Below the pieces are notes generated by a model. The model was not told the DNA's origin. It did not search any database and was given only the letters and a program-made list of their open reading frames with translations. Below are positions 60,609 to 64,000 of a stretch of 64,000 nt of DNA, one piece after another. A program made the position numbers and the translations under genes. The stretch comes from Druceiella hillmani. Its lineage: Eukaryota; Arthropoda; Insecta; Lepidoptera; Hepialidae. Every line of letters starts with the position of its first letter. Position 1 is the stretch's first letter. The stretch is taken from assembly GCA_039881145.1 (NCBI GenBank), contig JAYKKI010000003.1:10998501-11062500 (forward strand), read 5' to 3'.

Positions 60609-60685
<77 letters not shown>
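60609..60685. repeat. (TA)n microsatellite with TATG tail
   Basis: About 30 TA units and then tatgtatgtatg. It accounts for two Tyr/Ile-rich minus-strand open frames. Confidence 0.96.
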
Positions 60686-61058
60686 CATGCAGCAAATAGG
60701 TTTCTGTAGCTTGCTGAATACAAAATAATACGAATGTAACGTTTAAATATACTTATTAACCAGAAAATATTAACAATCAAAAACAATTGTATATTATTTG
60801 CGACCTCAAAAATTGTTTGGTATATCAATCCTAGTAACTGTGTGAACATATATACATAATAAACACTATACTATAGGAATTTATGTAAAAAAGGAAGAAA
60901 TAAAGTAATACATATTTGCTATTAATTGAGGAGAATGAGGTTTGGTATTGCGTTTTTTTAATCGAATAAACTTACAGACGGATATACAGACATATTAGCA
61001 TTGTATGCTGATACGTCTGTATGCAACTATTCAAGGACTGCGATTTGATCATCAGGTA

Positions 61059-61079
61059 AGAAAGAGAGAGAGAGAGAGG
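61059..61079. repeat. Short (GA)n tract
   Basis: aaagagagagagagagag on the plus strand. Confidence 0.85.
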
Positions 61080-62389
61080 TTATTGTTTTGTAATATTTTT
61101 TAGTTATGTAATTAAATAATCAGTCTTAAATGTTAAAGTCCAAGCAAATTAAAATTAAAATAACAACGACATAATTATGAATGATTCATTGATTTTGTGT
61201 TCTTTCTGGGAATTCTATATTTATCTTAGAATGTAGTGTTAAATACAGCAATTCTGGTTTTTATTAAAATTAAATAGTGAATGAATTTTTATTAAATGGA
61301 CGTCAAAAATGGTAAAACGATCAAAAAAAACAAAAGATAATTTTCGTATTGTTATTGGCATTGAAATCTAAAAGCATTACGCTGTGTCTTCGAATATTAA
61401 TAATCCAGATATTAAAAAAACGTATAATTTGATAAAATGAACATTTTAATTAATTTGATTTAGTAATATATTTAATAGAAAACAAACGATTTGATGTCGG
61501 ATTCAATTAAATATCTATTTACTTCATTAAATATATGTGCTATTACACGCATTAAAGTGTGTTCACAGATATAAATTAATACTCGAATAAACCAGTGCAC
61601 TTCATGCTTATGATTCCATACTACTATGATTCCATATCATACAGATATACAGTCAAGTTTTTTTTATTTAGGTACAAAATTTAAATATGAATAAAATATA
61701 AATTGAATAAAAATGCCAATAATATGTTAAATATCATTGGAGAATTTTAATCATGCGACATGATCAGACCAAATGGTACAACTTTTTTGCTCATATTTGA
61801 TGATTTGGTAATTTAAATACAGACTTGATTTTCATTATTATAAGCTATCGATATCATTTTGTAGATTTTCCCTGTTTTGACGTTGACACTTGAAAACTCT
61901 CATTCAATGTCAGGCGTCCATTTCCAAACATATGATGTCGCGCTCTGCAATAGTAAATTAGCTGACATGCAATTGTAAAATGATTTTAATATATCGGTTT
62001 TTTTTAAAGAAATGTGAAAGTCAAATTTGCATAATTTAATATTCCTTATGGTTAGACATATATAGTCTTTGAATTTGTTATGCCCTTTTATATACCTCAA
62101 ATAAAAACAAAACTTTTCGAAATTTACTTCTTTAATTGGGACAGCCAACAATCCGCTTCAAAATTTTGCGCTTTCCTTTTTAAACAATTTTTGAGAAAAA
62201 GTCTTTGATCCTCAGATGTGCGTATAGACAACGAGGTGGTACCGTAAGTTCCCCATTTCACTGTTCCGATGCGAAACATTAAAATGATCTCGTCAAAACC
62301 TTAATAAAGACGAGTATTGCAATTGAATCAAAATCGAAATTGATATAACTAAAAAGGTATAGCCGCTACTACAATTACTAAGTTTAGCT

Positions 62390-62545
62390 TTTTTGGGTCT
62401 AGTAGCCAGTCCAAAAATTTATAGTTTCACCACATCCGTTTTACTGTCCATCTGTATGTCACAGCCATATCACTCTTGCTATAAAGATGAAATTTGGCAT
62501 GGTTATGTATATCCTTAAAAATTTGTTTAGATTACATCCCCTATA
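62390..62545. repeat. Dispersed-repeat-like segment
   Basis: 'gtccatctgtatgtcacagcc' is followed by 'aaagatgaaatttggcatggttatg'. This is a wording seen in many arthropod repeats. No ends or coding capacity are seen. Confidence 0.35.
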
Positions 62546-64000
62546 TGATTTATATAAAGTAAGGGTGAGTCTCTTTTATTCAAATACTCCATTGTATGGG
62601 GTTTTAAATATAGGAAGTACATCATGAACACTTTCTCGATAATGAAATCAATTTATGAAATATTAAGCTTTAAAGTGATAATTTTTGTTAGAAGTTATAT
62701 TTACGTATCCCCAACCTCTACCAAGTAAACTATTATTTTTGAATATCTGAAAAGTATTCAAAATTACCACACATACATAGCTTAAACGAGCAATTATCAT
62801 AGCTAAGTAGACTTTACTAGTTTAAGAGTAATAGTCGACATGTAGATGGGGTCTTCAAAAAGTTCATACAAACTCCTTAAAAATTATTTAAATCATACTG
62901 CTATTAAAGTAGTTTTTAATTATTCTATATTTATTTATTAATTCGTTAATTCTAGAAGATTGAGTTGTGCCGATTGAAATCGTCCACCCAAATATGGTAT
63001 CTAGATAAATGTTCTATCAGTAAATAGTATTCCAGAAGTCGTTGGAAAAAGTGACGTATACATCAGTTGCCAGTCTTATAATAGAAAAAAAGAGTAATGT
63101 TCAAAAATATGTTATCCACACACACTAAAGTCATACAATAAAGAAAGAAAAAAAAACTGTTTCTTTAGTGTATTACTTTAATATGTATGGATAAGGTTAT
63201 AAAACATATGTACTTACATACAGCTTGTATGAGTAATCCCTTGAAATAAAATATTTTGGTGAATTTACCAAATTACAAAATTTACAAATCATTGATCTTC
63301 GTTACAAGGCGAAATTCGTGCATTGAATTGGTAAAAACATTAAATGGGTATAATTTAATTTATTCTGCATTATATACCAAATATACTGATTTTTATAATC
63401 ATGAAAACAGAAATATCTAATTATGTTTTTAAAATGTAGTATATTATGTAATTTATTGGAATCGATCCACATAGATACATGCTACATTGTACTTAGCCCC
63501 GACCCCAAAAATCTCTAATAGTAGCAGTATTTTGTAAATTTATTTATGTCCGGAAACGTTATTGTATCGGAAAAAGATATTCAATGTTTTATACTTTTGA
63601 GTAAGTTTCTTCTTCGGTGGTTATTTGAAGTACGTTATTTTTTTTGTAAAAATGTTTTATTTTTCCAATTTATTGCCTATCATATATTTATTACTAAAAT
63701 ATTGTGAACATTCGATGAATTAAATATAATAATATCTCACTTATTGAACTTGATTTTTTAATTTTATGCCATCTACATACATACATGCATATCAAATTCT
63801 ACTCTATGTTTCCAATTTTCATTATCATTAAACTTTTACGAGGCTATACCGGGAATATAAGACGTATATAATCGAAACACGATCACGGTATCTGGGCTGT
63901 TTCAAATTGATTGAATTCTGTGGTATAACTTCAGTTTCTATTTTCTGATTCTAACCTATTTTTAGGGGCTGTACTAGGGATAAATCTTCCGAAATAAAAA

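Larger units (their letters stand above)
60686..64000. other. AT-rich DNA without recognised genes
   Basis: Contains a (GA)n tract, a repeat-like patch at 62.4 kb and an unrecognised minus-strand frame at 61900-62151. Confidence 0.55.

Noticed and set aside
61900..62151. Minus-strand frame ending in YVWKWTPDIE, faintly like a retroelement segment
   Set aside because: The resemblance is a few residues; no neighbouring RT or RNase H motif.

Overview
The window is strongly AT-rich eukaryotic DNA, most likely from an insect or other arthropod. The reasons are the decayed transposon types present (a TTAA-flanked piggyBac-type element, Ty1/copia-type fragments, tRNA-derived SINEs), many long (TA)n tracts, and GT/AG splice-like signals beside short open frames. 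The order of insect cannot be fixed from this sequence. There are no bacterial-type genes, operons, rRNAs, intact tRNAs or CRISPR arrays. No long intact host gene is visible: this is a gene desert, or a very large intron or intergenic region, with at most a few isolated candidate exons.

Layout. 1-9.68 kb is plain AT-rich DNA with one possible first exon (5587-5653). 9.69-10.30 kb holds a broken copia-type retrotransposon remnant (protease DSGA motif followed, at about the expected distance, by pre-integrase-like motifs). 14.86-16.62 kb is the clearest unit: a complete but dead piggyBac-like transposon with TTAA target sites, matching terminal inverted repeats, subterminal hairpins, and a transposase gene that has lost its middle and carries several stops. 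About 22.19-22.33 kb (minus strand) looks like a genuine 3'-terminal coding exon. 23.47-24.62 kb carries a decayed copy of an uncharacterised, repeat-associated protein family, still readable in one frame for about 1 kb. 29.7 kb has a CREB-type site. 32.8-33.0 kb is a tRNA-derived SINE. 35.1-37.5 kb holds a Cys-rich ORF, a candidate exon with a GTAAGT donor, and an enhancer-like block. 41.1-41.4 kb is another enhancer-like block. 43.65-43.93 kb is an exact 139-bp tandem duplication. 44.5-45.0 kb is a CpG-rich island joined to a dispersed repeat. 52.5-52.8 kb is another candidate terminal exon with a GC-richer flank. About 54.8 kb has a second tRNA-like SINE head on the minus strand.

The window also contains several long, near-perfect inverted repeats (24.9, 38.5, 40.56, 47.2, 51.75 and 56.0 kb) that no coding feature explains. 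No set of genes working together can be seen. The biology here is mostly transposon decay, simple-repeat growth and possibly cis-regulatory DNA.
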